In this document: in pieces, positions 4,760-6,530 of the stretch
Layout: the number at the start of each line of letters is the position of its first letter
How positions within the stretch are numbered: position 1 is the stretch's first letter
Origin: Deltaproteobacteria bacterium
GTDB taxonomy: Bacteria; Desulfobacterota; Desulfobacteria; C00003060; C00003106
Length of the DNA stretch: 6,530 nucleotides
Assembly: GCA_019314005.1 (NCBI GenBank)
Contig: JAFDAE010000125.1
Span: forward strand, 1 to 6,530
Direction of reading: 5' to 3'
Made by a program: the position numbers and the translations under genes
Notes under the pieces: model-generated
The model's input: the letters and a program-made list of their open reading frames with translations, nothing else
Told to the model about the DNA's origin: nothing
The model's database searches: none

Positions 4760-6530
4760 ATGAAAAGAAAATTCTTCAATAAATCTATACGCAATCGGAT
4801 CCTTTTGGGGATACTGGCCGCTCCCGCGCTTTCTGTGCTTATCTTTATTCCGTGGAGTCTCGATTTTATCGACAAGACAGCCTTCAAGCAGATGCAGGAA
4901 AAGGTGGAACTGGATCTCAATTCCGGCCGCGTCATCTATAAGAATGAGCTCAATCACATATCCAAACTGGTATTTTATGAAGCTCTGAGGCCTTCAATAG
5001 CCCGCAAGATGCACGACCTTGAAAGAGAAAAGTTAAAAGCTGAACTGGACATGCTGACGAGTATGGAAGGAATCGACATCCTTCTTGCAACCGATAATAA
5101 GGGCCGGGTACTCGTACGAGCCGGGAGTTCAGGGGTACAAGGGGATGATCTATCCACTGATAAGCTAATATCAAAAGCGCTAAAAGGCGAGCCGGTTTAT
5201 GCAACAGACATACTTCCGCTGGAACGCTTAGCACGGGAGGGGGACGACTTAGCTGACCAGGCACGCATTGAAATTCTCTCGACGCCGCGGGCGAAACCGA
5301 AGCCAAGGCCCAAACATCTCGGCAGTGGCATGGTAATAGCGGCGGCTCAACCGGTTATGTTCAACGGCCAAGTAGTAGGGGCGCTCTATGGCGCGCAACT
5401 CCTTAACCGCAACTTTGCCATTGTTGATAAAACCAGAGACACTGTCTACCAGAATCGCCTCTATAAAGGCCGGATGATCGGCACTGCTACTATCTTCCAG
5501 GATGAAGTAAGGGTTTCAACTAATGTAAAGAGAGAGGACGGCCAAAGGGCCATCGGCACATGCATATCAGCCGAAGTTGCCGAAACATGTCTCGAAAAGG
5601 GAGAGCGCTGGATCGGGCGCGCATTCGTTGTAAATGATTGGTACATCACGGCCTATGAACCTATCTATGACATCGACAAAAAAATCATCGGCATCCTTTA
5701 TGTAGGGACATTAGAGTCTCCTTATGTCGGATTGAAACATGATCTTTTCAAGCAAGTTATCCTGTTTGTTCTGCTCATAACCCCCTTTGGCGTCTTGGTC
5801 TCCATATTCATTTCCAAAAAGATAGTAAGACCGATAACAAATCTTGCTAATGTTACGGAAAAGATTGCCGAAGGTGATTTTTCTAAACGTGCCGTTGTAG
5901 AAAGTAATGATGAAGTCGGGATGCTGGCTTCATCTTTCAATCGCATGGCAGGAAGCATCCAGACCAAAACCAGGGAGTTAAATTCAGCACAAGAAGATCT
6001 TTACGGCTACTCCAAGGACCTCGAAAGGTTGGTTAAAGAGAGAACGGAAAAGCTGCTTTCTACAGAAATGCGGTATACCAACCTCTTTGAAATAGCCAAT
6101 GACGCCTTTTTCACGATAGACATAACCCATCTTGTCACATCTATTAACAATTATGGAGAAAAGGTAATAGGATACTCGAAAGAAGAGATTGTAGGGAAAA
6201 TGCATCTTTTGGACATCGTCCACGTTGATGACTTACATCTCGTAAAAAATAAAATTGAACGTGCCATAGCCGGCGAATCTTCAACAATAGAAATCTCATT
6301 TCGCATTGTGGACAAGGCCGGAACCGAAAAGATCATGGAGATGAATGTTTCCGTACCGAAAGGAAAAGGGGCGGGAACCGACATACTCTGCATAGCCAGA
6401 GATGTCACAGAACGAAGAAAGCTGGAAAATGAGATCGAGCGAACCAGGGACGAACTTCAAGTCCTTTTTAATAGTATCACCGACGGCATATATGTTGTTG
6501 ATAAAGATTACAATATCATCAAAGCCAATG
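4760..6530 (+). CDS. Cache-HAMP-PAS membrane sensor, probable histidine kinase, 3'-truncated by window edge
   Basis: The frame starts at ATG 4760, with an in-frame TAG directly before it, and stays open for 590 codons to the window end. Residues 14-33 are the first membrane helix. Residues about 36-330 form an extracytoplasmic double-Cache-type ligand domain with the family's conserved blocks YKGRMIGTATIFQDEVRVSTN (starting at 235) and WYITAYEPI...GILYVG (294-316). The second membrane helix is about 333-352. A HAMP domain follows (RPI at 357, DEVGML at 384-389, end near 400), then a coiled linker (402-436), a PAS domain (about 437-550, ending in the PAC-like DVTERRKLE) and the start of a second PAS at about 569 (LFNSITDGIYVVD). 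In known proteins this order is usually followed by a histidine kinase; the catalytic part is outside the window, so a cyclase or other output cannot be excluded. The Cache domain would bind a small external molecule of unknown identity. No strong ribosome binding site is visible. Confidence 0.93.
   Translation, partial: MKRKFFNKSIRNRILLGILAAPALSVLIFIPWSLDFIDKTAFKQMQEKVELDLNSGRVIYKNELNHISKLVFYEALRPSIARKMHDLEREKLKAELDMLTSMEGIDILLATDNKGRVLVRAGSSGVQGDDLSTDKLISKALKGEPVYATDILPLERLAREGDDLADQARIEILSTPRAKPKPRPKHLGSGMVIAAAQPVMFNGQVVGALYGAQLLNRNFAIVDKTRDTVYQNRLYKGRMIGTATIFQDEVRVSTNVKREDGQRAIGTCISAEVAETCLEKGERWIGRAFVVNDWYITAYEPIYDIDKKIIGILYVGTLESPYVGLKHDLFKQVILFVLLITPFGVLVSIFISKKIVRPITNLANVTEKIAEGDFSKRAVVESNDEVGMLASSFNRMAGSIQTKTRELNSAQEDLYGYSKDLERLVKERTEKLLSTEMRYTNLFEIANDAFFTIDITHLVTSINNYGEKVIGYSKEEIVGKMHLLDIVHVDDLHLVKNKIERAIAGESSTIEISFRIVDKAGTEKIMEMNVSVPKGKGAGTDILCIARDVTERRKLENEIERTRDELQVLFNSITDGIYVVDKDYNIIKAN

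Noticed and set aside
4724..6408. Several minus-strand open frames of 60-118 codons
   Set aside because: They are all antisense to the Cache-HAMP-PAS sensor, whose reading frame is continuous and has clear domains.

Overview
The window looks like chromosomal DNA of an anaerobic, Gram-negative-type bacterium. The grounds are a tungsten/molybdopterin aldehyde:ferredoxin oxidoreductase (an enzyme family of anaerobes), an exported MscS-type channel with a signal peptide, and two large membrane or hybrid sensor kinases. Base composition is moderate, with AT-rich spacers. The gene styles (Cache-HAMP-PAS kinase, hybrid PAS-type kinase, lone AOR) would fit a Desulfobacterota- or Nitrospirota-like organism. 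That placement is an inference; no marker gene is present.

Layout from left to right. (1) 1-629, + strand: the 3' end of a hybrid histidine kinase, with the end of the ATPase domain followed by a C-terminal receiver domain. (2) 662-734: a compact cluster of hairpins. Two inverted, REP-like units each carry a GTAG tetranucleotide and show a compensatory base-pair change between them; a third short GC hairpin lies between the two convergent genes. (3) 740-2521, - strand: a complete aldehyde ferredoxin oxidoreductase with all four iron-sulfur cysteines. (4) 2541-2750: an uninterrupted, perfectly phased array of thirty 7-bp units (six GGTTRCG-type, then twenty-four HYYTGNY-type). It fills the whole gap between two co-directional genes and contains the stop codon of the upstream one. 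(5) 2742-4430, - strand: an exported, coiled-coil-bearing MscS-family channel with what look like two consecutive Sm-like beta modules. (6) 4461-4759: an AT-rich divergent intergenic region with a perfect 19-bp inverted repeat, an overlapping 11-bp palindrome and several direct repeats. (7) 4760 to the right edge, + strand: a Cache-HAMP-PAS-PAS membrane sensor, almost certainly a histidine kinase, whose catalytic part lies beyond the window. It has no stop codon inside the window.

The genes do not form an obvious single pathway. The channel and the oxidoreductase are co-directional but separated by the heptamer array, and the sensor kinase is transcribed divergently from the channel. The most unusual content is non-coding: the heptamer array, the REP-like inverted pair and the inverted-repeat element upstream of the channel and sensor. 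No defence system, CRISPR array, transposase, tRNA or rRNA gene was seen.
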